Source: Limnocylindrus sp040397235 (GTDB lineage: Bacteria > Chloroflexota > Limnocylindria > Limnocylindrales > Limnocylindraceae). Taken from it: DNA of 64,000 nucleotides. Shown here one piece after another: positions 1 through 8,238 of the stretch. The position numbers and the translations under genes were made by a program. Numbering within the stretch: the stretch's first letter is position 1; each line of letters opens with the position of its first letter. Location of the stretch: assembly GCA_040397235.1 (NCBI GenBank), contig JBBAWH010000002.1:124001-188000 (forward strand). Direction: 5' to 3'. The notes below the pieces were generated by a model. It worked only from the letters and a program-made list of their open reading frames with translations. It searched no databases and was not told the origin of the DNA.

Positions 1-371
1 GACTGAATCTCGAAGCCAGAGCGTCGGGCGGCCTCAGCGGTTACGGCATCAATGCCGCAGTCATCGACCTCAGAGATTGCGCCGCATGAGACACAGACCA
101 GGTGATGGTGATGAGATGGCTCGCACGGGACATAGGCGTGTCGGCCGTCGGGGAGGTCAACTCGCTCGACGAGGTTCCGGTCGGCGAGGAGTTCGAGGAG
201 ACGGAAGACGGTGGCGCGCCCGATGCCGAGGCTGCGCTGCCCGGCGTCGGCGAGGAGGTCGGCGGCGGTGAAGTGCCCCTGCCGCCGTGCGATTAGGGCG
301 GCAAGTTCGCGGCGCGGCCCGGTAAGGCGAACCCCCGCCTGGTCAAGCGCCTCGAGCAACTCTCGTGCCAT
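1..371 (-). CDS. Fur-family metal-dependent repressor (partial, C-terminus off the left edge)
   Basis: Reading the minus strand from ATG at 371 gives about 123 residues of a Fur/Zur/PerR-type repressor, which normally has 130-150. The N-terminal winged helix includes RLTGPRRELAALI and GRATVFRLLELL, followed by the metal-sensing segment with a run of four histidines, then LVCVSCG, the first half of the family's structural zinc site. The rest lies outside the window, so iron, zinc or peroxide specificity cannot be decided. No Shine-Dalgarno is visible. A TAGGCT -10 element ends 6 bases before the ATG, suggesting a leaderless transcript. The palindrome at 390-406 covers the -35 region, which fits autoregulation. 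It is divergent from the DsbA-like gene. Confidence 0.88.
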   Translation of the reverse strand, partial: MARELLEALDQAGVRLTGPRRELAALIARRQGHFTAADLLADAGQRSLGIGRATVFRLLELLADRNLVERVDLPDGRHAYVPCEPSHHHHLVCVSCGAISEVDDCGIDAVTAEAARRSGFEIQ

Positions 372-377
372 GGAGGC

Positions 378-406
378 AGCCTACCAGAGTTGAGACTAAG
401 TCTCAA
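378..406 (-). promoter_or_regulatory. fur promoter with 17-bp operator palindrome
   Basis: A perfect inverted repeat, TTGAGACT-A-AGTCTCAA, spans 390-406. On the minus strand its distal end supplies TTGAGA (401-406) as a -35, followed by a 17-base spacer and TAGGCT (378-383) as the -10, six bases before the fur ATG. Operator placement over the promoter is the usual plan for Fur-family autoregulation. The box is too far upstream of the dsbA-side -10 (452) to be a simple roadblock there. Confidence 0.75.
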
Positions 407-451
407 TAGGAGGCAAGGAGCACGAAACGAGGCTCGCTCAGCCACCGCGGG

Positions 452-457
452 TATGAT
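452..457 (+). promoter_or_regulatory. -10 element of the DsbA-like gene, leaderless spacing
   Basis: TATGAT ends six bases before the ATG at 464 and no Shine-Dalgarno is present. Transcription would start at or next to the start codon. Confidence 0.6.
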
Positions 458-463
458 TCAGCC

Positions 464-1135
464 ATGAGCATCATCAAGAACGCACTCGGGATCGGCGCCG
501 CCGTCCTTTCCGTGGGGCTCGTCGTGCTCCTTCTCTCAGGCTCCTTTAGTGGCAAGCCGACCGCAAGCGACTCCTTCACCCCCGTTGCGCCGGTCTACAC
601 CCCCGATGCAGAGTTCATCTCTGGCCGGGGAATCGGCGCCGTGGACGCCCCCGTCACCCTCGAGGTGTGGACCGACTTCCAGTGCCCAATCTGCGGCATC
701 TGGGCGAACGGTAGCGAGCCTCTCCTCTACGAGAAGTACATCAAGGAGGGGAAGCTCCGCATTGAGCAGAGGTTCTTTGCCTTCCTCGGCGAAGAGTCAT
801 TCACCTCAGCAGTCGGCGCGGTCTGCGCTGATAAGCAAGATAAGTTCTGGGCATACCACTCATATCTCTACGCGAACCAAGATGGAGAGAACGAAGGCGC
901 ATTCAGCGCACCACGCTTGCGAATCCTCGCGGGGGCTGCAGGCCTCGATCTGACTGCGTGGGACAGCTGCATTGCCGATCCTGCAATTCGTACCGAAGTG
1001 GAAGCTGAGAGCGCAGCAGCTCGCACCGCCGGCGTTACGGGCACACCAACACTGAAGATTGGTGATTGGATGCAGGCGGGCATCCCAGCTGAGGCTGACC
1101 TCTACAAGCGCATCGACGACGCACTCAAGCCGTAA
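464..1135 (+). CDS. DsbA-like thioredoxin-fold disulfide oxidoreductase (membrane-anchored)
   Basis: This 223-residue protein has one N-terminal membrane segment (about residues 8-26) and an extracytoplasmic Thioredoxin_4/DsbA domain. The active site CPIC is at 74-77 in DFQCPICGIW, and the cis-proline loop is GTPTLKIG near residue 193. It probably introduces disulfides into exported proteins. The VKOR-family gene begins four bases after its stop and is the expected partner that reoxidises it and passes electrons to quinone. Two further cysteines (near 121 and 169) might form a structural disulfide. Assignment to the DsbA-like family is firm; the exact substrates are unknown. Confidence 0.85.
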   Translation: MSIIKNALGIGAAVLSVGLVVLLLSGSFSGKPTASDSFTPVAPVYTPDAEFISGRGIGAVDAPVTLEVWTDFQCPICGIWANGSEPLLYEKYIKEGKLRIEQRFFAFLGEESFTSAVGAVCADKQDKFWAYHSYLYANQDGENEGAFSAPRLRILAGAAGLDLTAWDSCIADPAIRTEVEAESAAARTAGVTGTPTLKIGDWMQAGIPAEADLYKRIDDALKP

Positions 1136-1139
1136 CCTC

Positions 1140-1580
1140 ATGCGTGCCGCACGGTTCGGCGCCGTCGTCTCCGCCATCGGAACGGTCATCGCGACCTATC
1201 TCCTCGCCATCAGGTATGCAGGCATCCCTGCACTTTGTGGCCCCGCGCTCGGTCCGTTTGGCGGCTGCGCCAAGGTAGAGTCATCGGTCTACTCAAGCAT
1301 CGGCCCAATTCCCATTGCGCTGGTCGGCGTTGTTGGCTCACTGGTACTGCTCTTTGCATCGGTGCACTACCTGCGTACGCGCTCAACAATCTCGCTCAAC
1401 ATCTGGGTGCTTGCAGCAGTAGTCGGCGCCGCCATCGAACTTGTGCTCATTGCAATTCAGGCATTTGCCATCGGCGCATGGTGCGGCTGGTGCTTGCTGT
1501 ACGGGCTCACTATCATCCTCTCTGCTATTGCCGCGGTCATTGCTGCAGCGCAGGCCGAACGCGGTGCGGCTGCGCGCTAA
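1140..1580 (+). CDS. Vitamin K epoxide reductase (VKOR) family protein
   Basis: A 146-residue polytopic membrane protein with about four hydrophobic segments. The VKOR cysteine set is present: the periplasmic loop pair C33 and C43 (GPFGGCAKVESS) and the active CGWC motif at 115-118 in the last helix. Bacterial VKOR homologues reoxidise DsbA-type proteins using quinone, and the upstream gene is DsbA-like. The ATG at 1140 was chosen because it gives the normal family length and sits four bases after the dsbA stop. The last 44 bases overlap the 3' end of the convergent regulator gene. Confidence 0.87.
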   Translation: MRAARFGAVVSAIGTVIATYLLAIRYAGIPALCGPALGPFGGCAKVESSVYSSIGPIPIALVGVVGSLVLLFASVHYLRTRSTISLNIWVLAAVVGAAIELVLIAIQAFAIGAWCGWCLLYGLTIILSAIAAVIAAAQAERGAAAR

Positions 1581-3249
1581 GTCGTTGTAGCGCCGGGTTC
1601 GGCGCAATATCCATTTCGCGCAACGCTGAAACTGCTCGCGCCGCCGCGCGACGCGCAGCAGCAATAGATCCACTCTCTTCTAACAGCAGTGCCAGATGTT
1701 CCAGCATTGCGCCGTCTGTTGGGTCAATGCGAACGGCGCGAAGGGCGAGATCAATCGCGCGATCAATGTCGCCAACAGAATATGCCGCAACCATCTCGCG
1801 CTCAATGATTGCGAAAAGGCTTATATCAAGCGCGCTGCGATGCTGCTCTGCCCACGGCTCAAACGGAACCTCAACGCCGAACGGCCCAAGGTACGAGTCG
1901 AGGAGATCGTCAATCTGATCGACCCGTGCTCGACGTCGCACCGCATCAAGCGTGCTTCGTAGTTGAGCTGAATCGAAGGTGACGAGATCAAGGTTGACCG
2001 TCACCATCTCGGCCTCATGGCGAATGTACGGCGTTGGCGTCCCCTCTTGGAGCGCAAGATCATAGTCAGGGTCGAGCGCGCGTCGTAAGTGATAGATCGC
2101 CTGGTTGAGTGAGTTCAATCCGGCCTGCGCCTCCGCTTCGGGCCAGAGCGCATCGATCGCCTCATCACGTGTTGCGGCGTGTCGGGGTCGCGTGGCGAGA
2201 TAGTGCAGCAGCGCAACCGAGCGTGGGCGAATGGAGGTCCCTTCAATCGTTCGCCCGGCAGCCTCAATGCTGAGCGGTCCCAAGTCGTGAATGACAGCAA
2301 CGGGGCTCAGCACACGCGGCGCGATCGAGGCTGCAGGCGTGACCTCAGAGCCGTTCGGTACTGTGCCGAGCACCTGTGGAAGATCGAGCGTCTCGGCAAT
2401 GAATCGAGGGATCATCCAGCACGATTCGCCGAGCTCATCTTGGTCAGCAGGGGCGATGAGGAGCCCCTCCTCCCACAGCGCACGAAGGAGCTCCGGATTT
2501 GGCTCCTCTCCTGCGGGCTTGGCCAGTCGGGCAAGGAGTGGGCCACTACCGCCGACGACATCGCGCCGGATGAACTCATCGAGCTCGGTGCGGTCGCCGC
2601 CCTCACGCATCTGATCAAGCCACGTGGCAAGGATGCCGCCGTTTCCAGCCGCCGCACGTCGCGCCTCTTCGAGCGCCGTCGGCGCGCCGCTCCAACCTTT
2701 AGCCTCGGCAATCTGTCGCGTCTGCCGCGGCGTCACACGCAGCGCCGCCGCACCGATATGCATCACCTGCCGCTTCGCGCGTGCAGCAATAAGGCGCAGT
2801 TGCGCAACGCGGCGCCCGATAAGTGCGACACGGGATCGATCAGGGGCGCGCTCCGCTAGTGAACGCAGAAATTCCAGACCCTCTAGCGATTCGGCTAATG
2901 CGTCGGCGTCGTCGATGACGAGGATCAGTTCACTGTGCGGTGCGGTGAGATCAGCAATGAGCGCTGCCGCACACACCGTCGCCGACTGCTGCTGGCGAAC
3001 CGCTCGTGCGAGGCGCGGCAAGCGCACGCCGTCATCCTCATCGGCGGCGAGATGTAGGGCGTCACCGAGGCCGCGGCTTGCCCGCAACCACCGCATCGGT
3101 CGGTCGGCGCGAATGCCCCACGCGGCGACGGCGCTGCTTTTGCCGTACCCGGCACTGCCGCAGATGAGGGCGAGCCCTCCATCGGTGAGCTCGTCGAGTG
3201 CAGAGTCGATGCGGGGCCGAGCTGGATGAACACGAGGGGTCTTCATCAT
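1537..3249 (-). CDS. Large NTPase transcriptional regulator with C-terminal winged helix and BTAD domain
   Basis: A protein of about 570 residues with an N-terminal P-loop NTPase (GSAGYGKS at 31-38, Walker B near LILVIDDAD). After a middle helical region comes an OmpR-like winged helix (about 335-400, containing ALLHYLATRP and LNQAIYHLRRAL). A bacterial transcriptional activation (BTAD) TPR-like domain follows (about 425-560). Classical SARP regulators carry the DNA-binding and BTAD part first and the NTPase last, so the order here is reversed and closer to MalT-style layouts. The ATG at 3249 has GGAGGA seven bases upstream and is preferred over GTG at 3264. Its target is unknown. The C-terminus overlaps the VKOR gene by 44 bp. 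Confidence 0.75.
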   Translation of the reverse strand: MMKTPRVHPARPRIDSALDELTDGGLALICGSAGYGKSSAVAAWGIRADRPMRWLRASRGLGDALHLAADEDDGVRLPRLARAVRQQQSATVCAAALIADLTAPHSELILVIDDADALAESLEGLEFLRSLAERAPDRSRVALIGRRVAQLRLIAARAKRQVMHIGAAALRVTPRQTRQIAEAKGWSGAPTALEEARRAAAGNGGILATWLDQMREGGDRTELDEFIRRDVVGGSGPLLARLAKPAGEEPNPELLRALWEEGLLIAPADQDELGESCWMIPRFIAETLDLPQVLGTVPNGSEVTPAASIAPRVLSPVAVIHDLGPLSIEAAGRTIEGTSIRPRSVALLHYLATRPRHAATRDEAIDALWPEAEAQAGLNSLNQAIYHLRRALDPDYDLALQEGTPTPYIRHEAEMVTVNLDLVTFDSAQLRSTLDAVRRRARVDQIDDLLDSYLGPFGVEVPFEPWAEQHRSALDISLFAIIEREMVAAYSVGDIDRAIDLALRAVRIDPTDGAMLEHLALLLEESGSIAAARRAAARAVSALREMDIAPNPALQRLSAQPHRVRPALQQ

Positions 3250-3378
3250 GGTGGAGTCCTCCACGTCGCGCCGCCGTGGGCGGCGCCCGCGGATCGGCTG
3301 GGCGGATACTGAATCAGCGTCGCGTACCGCCGACGTATCAGCCGCGCATCACGCGCCGCAGTGGTGTGCGCCCGCCCC

Positions 3379-3384
3379 TACAAT
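3379..3384 (+). promoter_or_regulatory. -10 element of the nucleoside hydrolase gene
   Basis: TACAAT is followed by seven cytosines and then ATG at 3392. There is no Shine-Dalgarno, so a leaderless transcript is likely. Confidence 0.6.
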
Positions 3385-3391
3385 CCCCCCC

Positions 3392-4354
3392 ATGAGCACC
3401 AAGCACCGCCTGATCATTGACTGCGACACGGGGACCGATGACGCCGTTGCGCTGATGCTCGCCGCCCTGCACCCCGAGATTGACCTGATCGGGGTGACGA
3501 CCGTGTTCGGTAACGCACCGCTTTACGCAACAACAACGAACTCACTCTCGGTGCTGGAGCTGATCGGCAAGGGGCACATCCCCGTGCACGCCGGCTTCCC
3601 ACGACCCCTGGTGCGCAAGGCGATGCCGTCGGAGAGGTTCTTCAAAACCGATAGCGTGCAAGACCCGCACGGCACCTATCTCGACATTCCGCGCAGCGCG
3701 AGCAAGCCAGCCTCTGAACGCGCGGTGGAGTACCTGATTGAGACCTACCGAAATGCCACGCAGCCGATCACGCTCATGCCGATTGGGCCACTGACCAACA
3801 TCGCCGCCGCCGTTGCGCTAGAGCCGCGCTTCGCCGAGTGGGTGCCGAAGTTAATCATCATGGGTGGCGGACACGAGGTGCCGAATATTTCGGCGTCGGC
3901 GGAGTTCAACATTTGGGCTGACGCTGAAGCCGCCGCGAGCGTCTTTGAGGCGGGTTTCAAGGATGTGCTGATGGTGCCGCTCGACGCAACGCATAAGGCG
4001 CTCGTCACCGCGAAAGAGTGCGCGGCATTCGGCGCACTCGGCACACCTGCAGGCATGGCGACTGAGACGGTGATCAAGCGACGCATTGGCAGCTACGAGA
4101 GCAGCCAGAAGATGGATGTTCCAGAGTCGGCGCCAGTGCACGACGCGCTCTGCGTTGCGGCACTGGTGGAGCCAGGCATCATCACCACGAAGCGTTGCCA
4201 CGTTGCGGTGGAGACCACGGGCACGCTAACCCTTGGGCGCACCGTCGTGGATACGCACCATCGCGGCGGCAAGGAGCCGAACGCCGACGTCGCCTTCGAC
4301 GCCAACGCCCCGCGCTTCATTGCGCTGATGATGGAGATCTTCGGCCAGCGATGA
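3392..4354 (+). CDS. Inosine-uridine preferring nucleoside N-ribohydrolase family
   Basis: This 320-residue cytoplasmic enzyme has the IUNH calcium-binding signature DCDTGTDDA at about residues 10-18. Further matches are the conserved PIGPLTNIA strand-loop, the MGGG motif, and an N-W-D/E segment (EFNIWADAEAA). It hydrolyses ribonucleosides to base and ribose for purine/pyrimidine salvage; exact base preference cannot be read. The start at 3392 gives the normal family N-terminus, whereas the longer upstream frame is not family-like. Its stop overlaps the next gene's ATG (ATGA), so it is co-translated with the Rieske oxygenase, an unusual partner. Confidence 0.88.
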   Translation: MSTKHRLIIDCDTGTDDAVALMLAALHPEIDLIGVTTVFGNAPLYATTTNSLSVLELIGKGHIPVHAGFPRPLVRKAMPSERFFKTDSVQDPHGTYLDIPRSASKPASERAVEYLIETYRNATQPITLMPIGPLTNIAAAVALEPRFAEWVPKLIIMGGGHEVPNISASAEFNIWADAEAAASVFEAGFKDVLMVPLDATHKALVTAKECAAFGALGTPAGMATETVIKRRIGSYESSQKMDVPESAPVHDALCVAALVEPGIITTKRCHVAVETTGTLTLGRTVVDTHHRGGKEPNADVAFDANAPRFIALMMEIFGQR

Positions 4355-5490
4355 GCAGCCTCGGCGAGGCGGCCCTTCCGGGCGAGGCGGGCCCCAACGA
4401 CCTCGACGCCGCCGGCGAGGCGGCCCTCGACCAGGCGCTCCGCTCGGCATGGATGCCCGTCTGCCAGAGCGGCGAGCTGACCGACCGACCACTCCCGATC
4501 CGCCTCTCAGGCGAGACGCTGGTCGTCGCCCGACTGGGCGACACGGTTGCCGCCTTCCCAGACCTCTGCGTGCACCGCGGCACCGCCCTCTCGCTTGGTT
4601 GGGTCGATCCAGGAACGAGTCCAGCCCCCGATGGGAGCCCAGCCACGGGGGAGGCCTGCCTGGTCTGCCCGTATCACGGCTGGAGTTACGGCCAGAACGG
4701 CGAAGTGAAGCGCATCCCCGCCGTCCACGGCCGCGCGATCCCACGTCGCGCACGCATTGAGCGCTACGCCGCCACCGAACATCTCGGCCTCGTCTGGGTG
4801 TTGCTTGAGCCAGGCCCTGGCGGCTGGGAGCATCCGGCGCCGCTCTACCCGCTCCCCGAGGCGCCATGGTGGGGCGACCCCTCACTGCGCACCATCCCGA
4901 TCACCACCTACGACTGGAAGTGCTCGCCCGCGCGTCGCATCGAGAACTTCATCGACTTCAGTCACTTCCCCTGGGTGCACGAGGGGATCCTCGGCGACCG
5001 CGCCAAGCCGCTCAGCCCTGACCATGTGGTGGAGAGCAGCGAGACAACGATCAGCTTCCAGATCGCACTTGAAGAGCCGCAGACCAGCGTGAAGGGCGAT
5101 GGCGCTCCGGGCGCGAAGGTGCAACGTGATCCAACGACGTACACGGTGCACCTGCCCTACTCCGTCACCCTTGATCAACAGCTCCCCGAGGGGAACCGCT
5201 TCGTTCTCTTTATGGCCGCGTCGCCGCTCTCAGCAAAAGAGACGAGAACATTCACCTGGAACGCACGAAGCTATCGCCTTGATCCATCAGACGACACGGA
5301 ACTTGCAGACTTCCAGCGCCTCATCCTTGATCAAGATCAGCCGATCACCGAGTCGCAACGCCCAGAAGCGTTGCCGGTCGATCTCTCTGCAGAGCTGCAC
5401 ATCGCTGGGCCCGATCAGGCCTCAATTGAGTTCCGCCGCCATCTCGGCAAGGTGGCCGCGCGCATCCGTGCGGCAGAAGGAACTAAATAG
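4351..5490 (+). CDS. Rieske-type aromatic ring-hydroxylating oxygenase, alpha subunit-like
   Basis: A 379-residue protein with an N-terminal Rieske [2Fe-2S] domain: C73-x-H75 (CVHRGT) and C106-x2-H109 (CPYHGW). The C-terminal catalytic domain has the mononuclear iron motif in ENFIDFSHFPWVHEG, with likely ligands H205 and H210 and bridging D202. It resembles single-component VanA/PAO-type oxygenases more than two-subunit dioxygenases, and no beta subunit or reductase gene is adjacent. The ATG overlaps the stop of the nucleoside hydrolase. Substrate unknown; the neighbour hints at, but does not prove, a nucleobase or modified-base substrate. The 3' end overlaps the convergent MFS gene by 8 bp. 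Confidence 0.82.
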   Translation: MSSLGEAALPGEAGPNDLDAAGEAALDQALRSAWMPVCQSGELTDRPLPIRLSGETLVVARLGDTVAAFPDLCVHRGTALSLGWVDPGTSPAPDGSPATGEACLVCPYHGWSYGQNGEVKRIPAVHGRAIPRRARIERYAATEHLGLVWVLLEPGPGGWEHPAPLYPLPEAPWWGDPSLRTIPITTYDWKCSPARRIENFIDFSHFPWVHEGILGDRAKPLSPDHVVESSETTISFQIALEEPQTSVKGDGAPGAKVQRDPTTYTVHLPYSVTLDQQLPEGNRFVLFMAASPLSAKETRTFTWNARSYRLDPSDDTELADFQRLILDQDQPITESQRPEALPVDLSAELHIAGPDQASIEFRRHLGKVAARIRAAEGTK

Positions 5491-6727
5491 TCGTTGGCGC
5501 TGTGTCCACGCGCAAGATTCGCCAGGCGAACGGTACTGATCCGATCAGAATGGCTCCACCAAGTACGAAGACTGGGAACGCGCCGATCTCGCCATAGATC
5601 ACTCCGCCAACAATCGAAGATACGGAGAGTGCAAGGCCGAACGACACCGCCTGGAAGAGCGCCTGCCCAGTTGCCTGCAGCTGCAGCGGAACGATTGCAC
5701 GCACCGTCAACACGCTCCCGAGGAGCGTGCAGGCATATCCAACACCAACGAAGCCGCGCATGATGCTAAGCGCGAACGGCGACAAATCGAAGGCGTAGAC
5801 GAAACAGCAGAGCCCAAGGGCAACCAGACCAACGGAATAGACGGCGCGCATGCCGAAGCGAAGTGCAACGGCGCCACCAATCAGAAAGAATGGGATTTCG
5901 ACGGCTGCAGAGATCGTTGCGCCAAGTGTCACCATCGCAGCGTTCCCCCCGACCTCTTGAATGCGCAGCGAACCGTAGGAGTAGAAGATGCCAGCGCCAA
6001 TGTTGACCAAGAGACTCAAGAGGAGAAACGAAAGAAGTTTTGGTGACTGTGCAAAAGCCAAGCTCACCGTACCGAAGCGATCTCGCCAATCACCAGCGAC
6101 TGCAATCTCTGCGTTACCGCCCGCAAGCTCACTGCGCTCTGCCTCAAGTTCGGCTTCGCTCACAACGCGATGGCGTCGGTGTGTAACGTGAAGACCAAGG
6201 GTCCCTGCAAGAACGATCAGTGCCCCTGCCCCATAGAGCGGCCCTACAAGAAATGCGCCGCCAGCAACCACGAGAGCTCCGCTAATTAGGCCGGTTGCGG
6301 CGTAGCTAGCACTCGTGACAGCGCGCAACGTTCCCCAGTTCCCCTTCACCTCAGCGAGCCGCTCCATGCCGATGGCGTCGAGGAGCGGCACAATCCCAGC
6401 GCCCGCGAAGGCGGCGAGCATTGAACCGGGAATGCCGGCTACTGGGCCAGCCGCAAATGCAAATACTCCGATGGCGGTTGCGAAGATCGCGATGCGGAAT
6501 GCTGCGACGCGGCCGAGGGTCGCGTCGCCAAGGTGTCCCCAGATGGGCGCCGCCGTGAGCGCAAGGATCGAGTTGATCGCGCCCACAAGTCCGATCGCCT
6601 CGAAAGAGACGCCGCGATCGCGAAAGACAATCGAACTAAAGGGGAGATAGAAGGCCTGCATGATGCCAACCGTGAGGTACAGGTATGAGGCGCGGCGCAT
6701 TCCAGGTCGGAGCAACATGAAGTTCAT
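5483..6727 (-). CDS. Major facilitator superfamily transporter (MFS_1-like)
   Basis: A 414-residue, 12-helix integral membrane protein. The loop after helix 2 carries a recognisable MFS motif A variant (WGHLGDATLGR), and the two halves are separated by a central hydrophilic loop near residue 195-220. The fold resembles the LacY/HcaT/nucleoside-symporter side of the superfamily. The start is four bases after the dnaB stop, so it is probably read from the dnaB transcript. A second ATG nine bases downstream is possible. Substrate cannot be assigned; the convergent nucleoside hydrolase does not share its transcript. Confidence 0.8.
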   Translation of the reverse strand: MNFMLLRPGMRRASYLYLTVGIMQAFYLPFSSIVFRDRGVSFEAIGLVGAINSILALTAAPIWGHLGDATLGRVAAFRIAIFATAIGVFAFAAGPVAGIPGSMLAAFAGAGIVPLLDAIGMERLAEVKGNWGTLRAVTSASYAATGLISGALVVAGGAFLVGPLYGAGALIVLAGTLGLHVTHRRHRVVSEAELEAERSELAGGNAEIAVAGDWRDRFGTVSLAFAQSPKLLSFLLLSLLVNIGAGIFYSYGSLRIQEVGGNAAMVTLGATISAAVEIPFFLIGGAVALRFGMRAVYSVGLVALGLCCFVYAFDLSPFALSIMRGFVGVGYACTLLGSVLTVRAIVPLQLQATGQALFQAVSFGLALSVSSIVGGVIYGEIGAFPVFVLGGAILIGSVPFAWRILRVDTAPTTI

Positions 6728-6731
6728 GTCG

Positions 6732-8108
6732 CTACATTACTGGCTCGCCCTCGCCTCCGCCCTGTGCGCCATCGCTGCGTTCGCGAACCAAGTTAACGAA
6801 GCGCGTCTGCTCTTTCATGAAGTAGAGCTGCCCTGCACCGGTTGGGCCGTTGCGGTGCTTGGCGATGCTGAAGTCGATCGCCTCACCAACGGCATCACTC
6901 TCCTCAATGCGATCGGTCTTGCGCCACAAGAAAATCACTACGTCGGCATCCTGCTCAATCGCCCCCGACTCACGTAGGTCGGAGAGCCTTGGCTCTTTTG
7001 AATCGCTGCGCATCTCGATCTGACGCGAGAGCTGGCTCAGCGCGAGCACCGGAATGCCAAGTTCACGGGCGAGTGCCTTGAGCCCACGTGAGATTTCAGA
7101 GACCTCTTGCACGCGGTTGGACTCACGCCCCGAAGAGCCTGGCTGCATCAGTTGCAGGTAGTCCACGATGAGTAGGTCGAGTCCGTGCTCCATCTTGAGT
7201 CGTCGCGCCTTGGTGCGCAGCTCCATCACGGAGATGCTCGCCGTGTCGTCAATGAAGATTTTTGCACGCGAGAGGGTTTCCATTGCGCCAGCAATTTTTG
7301 GGAAGTCCATCTCAGCAAGGAAGCCGCTGCGCAACTTGAACGAATCAATCTTGGTCACGCTCGACAGCAGCCGCAACACCAGCTGCTCCTTGCTCATTTC
7401 GAGTGAGAAGACGCCGACCGACTTCCCTTCGCGCACTGCGGCGTACTCGGCAATGTTCAGCGCGAGCGAGGTCTTACCAACCGAGGGTCGCGCCGCGAGC
7501 ACGATGAAGTCTGACGCCTGCAGCCCTTGCGTCTTGCTGTCAATGTCGGTGAAGCCGGTGCGCAGGCCCATGAGCTGCCCGCGGTTCTGGTGTAAATGAT
7601 CTAGGCGCTCATACGCCTGGCCGAGCAACGTTTCGAGTGCAGTGAAGCCCGATACAGTGCGGCGCTCGCTGATCGCAAAGAGTTCCGACTCGGCGCGATC
7701 GATCGCTTCGATGGCATCGGCGGGGTCTTCGTAGCCGATCGACGCAATGCGACCGGCGGCGCTAATCAGTCCGCGCAGCACCGCCTTGCGCTCTACAATC
7801 TTTGCGTACTGCTTGGCGTGCACCGCCGTTGGTGTGCGGTCGCAGAGATCGGCGAGTGCTGCACGCCCGCCGATCTCTTCGATCTGGCCGCGGCGCTCAA
7901 GCTCCTCGGAGACGGTGAGAATGTCGATCGGCTGGCGCAGCTCGTAGAGCGAGAGGACGGCGGCATAGACCTTGCTGTTCGCCGGCTTGTAGAAGTCCGT
8001 CGCCTTGAGCGTTTCGGAGACTTCGGTAATCGCGTCGCCGTCGATCAGGATGGCGCCAAGTACGGACTCTTCGGCCTCAGAGGACTGTGGTGGGAGTTGG
8101 ATTGACAT
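6732..8108 (-). CDS. dnaB: Replicative DNA helicase DnaB
   Basis: The 458-residue protein has the family's usual length. The N-terminal primase-interacting domain begins QSSEAEESVLGAILID, and the C-terminal RecA-like motor has Walker A at ARPSVGKTSLALN, Walker B/H2 at DLLIVDYLQLM, and the arginine-finger region SDLRESGAIEQDADVV. It unwinds DNA at replication forks as a hexamer. A GAGAAT -10 lies six bases upstream of the ATG with no Shine-Dalgarno. A perfect DnaA box (8204-8212) is in the 130-bp gap upstream. Neighbours rplI, dinB and lexA are on the same strand. Confidence 0.97.
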   Translation of the reverse strand: MSIQLPPQSSEAEESVLGAILIDGDAITEVSETLKATDFYKPANSKVYAAVLSLYELRQPIDILTVSEELERRGQIEEIGGRAALADLCDRTPTAVHAKQYAKIVERKAVLRGLISAAGRIASIGYEDPADAIEAIDRAESELFAISERRTVSGFTALETLLGQAYERLDHLHQNRGQLMGLRTGFTDIDSKTQGLQASDFIVLAARPSVGKTSLALNIAEYAAVREGKSVGVFSLEMSKEQLVLRLLSSVTKIDSFKLRSGFLAEMDFPKIAGAMETLSRAKIFIDDTASISVMELRTKARRLKMEHGLDLLIVDYLQLMQPGSSGRESNRVQEVSEISRGLKALARELGIPVLALSQLSRQIEMRSDSKEPRLSDLRESGAIEQDADVVIFLWRKTDRIEESDAVGEAIDFSIAKHRNGPTGAGQLYFMKEQTRFVNLVRERSDGAQGGGEGEPVM

Positions 8109-8114
8109 GGTCGT

Positions 8115-8120
8115 ATTCTC
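8115..8120 (-). promoter_or_regulatory. -10 element of dnaB
   Basis: GAGAAT on the minus strand is separated by six bases (ACGACC) from the dnaB ATG at 8108, giving a leaderless arrangement. The same hexamer and spacing precede the MBL gene at 19496 and the Ig-like gene at 37716. Confidence 0.55.
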
Positions 8121-8203
8121 TCAGTCGCGCCGTTGACGCTCTAGATGGATGCCCACAAACTTGCCCCAATCTCTCCACGAAGAGGGGATCGGGCCCCTTC
8201 GGC

Positions 8204-8212
8204 TGTGGATAA
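8204..8212 (-). promoter_or_regulatory. DnaA box upstream of dnaB
   Basis: The minus strand reads TTATCCACA, a perfect match to the strong bacterial DnaA box. It is isolated, in the 130-bp lexA-dnaB gap about 90 bp upstream of the proposed dnaB promoter. A single box does not make an origin; transcriptional control by DnaA is the simpler reading. Confidence 0.5.
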
Positions 8213-8213
8213 G

Positions 8214-8230
8214 TCGGCGCCCGGCGCCGA
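8214..8230 (-). terminator. GC hairpin after lexA
   Basis: On the minus strand an almost perfect palindrome of 8-bp arms (TCGGCGCC / GGCGCCGA) begins nine bases after the lexA stop. It lacks a proper U-tract, so it is at best a weak terminator or a processing hairpin. Confidence 0.35.
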
Positions 8231-8238
8231 GGCGAAGG

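Noticed and set aside
8204..8230. Replication origin between lexA and dnaB
   Set aside because: Only one DnaA box in a 130-bp gap, no AT-rich unwinding region, and dnaA/dnaN are absent.
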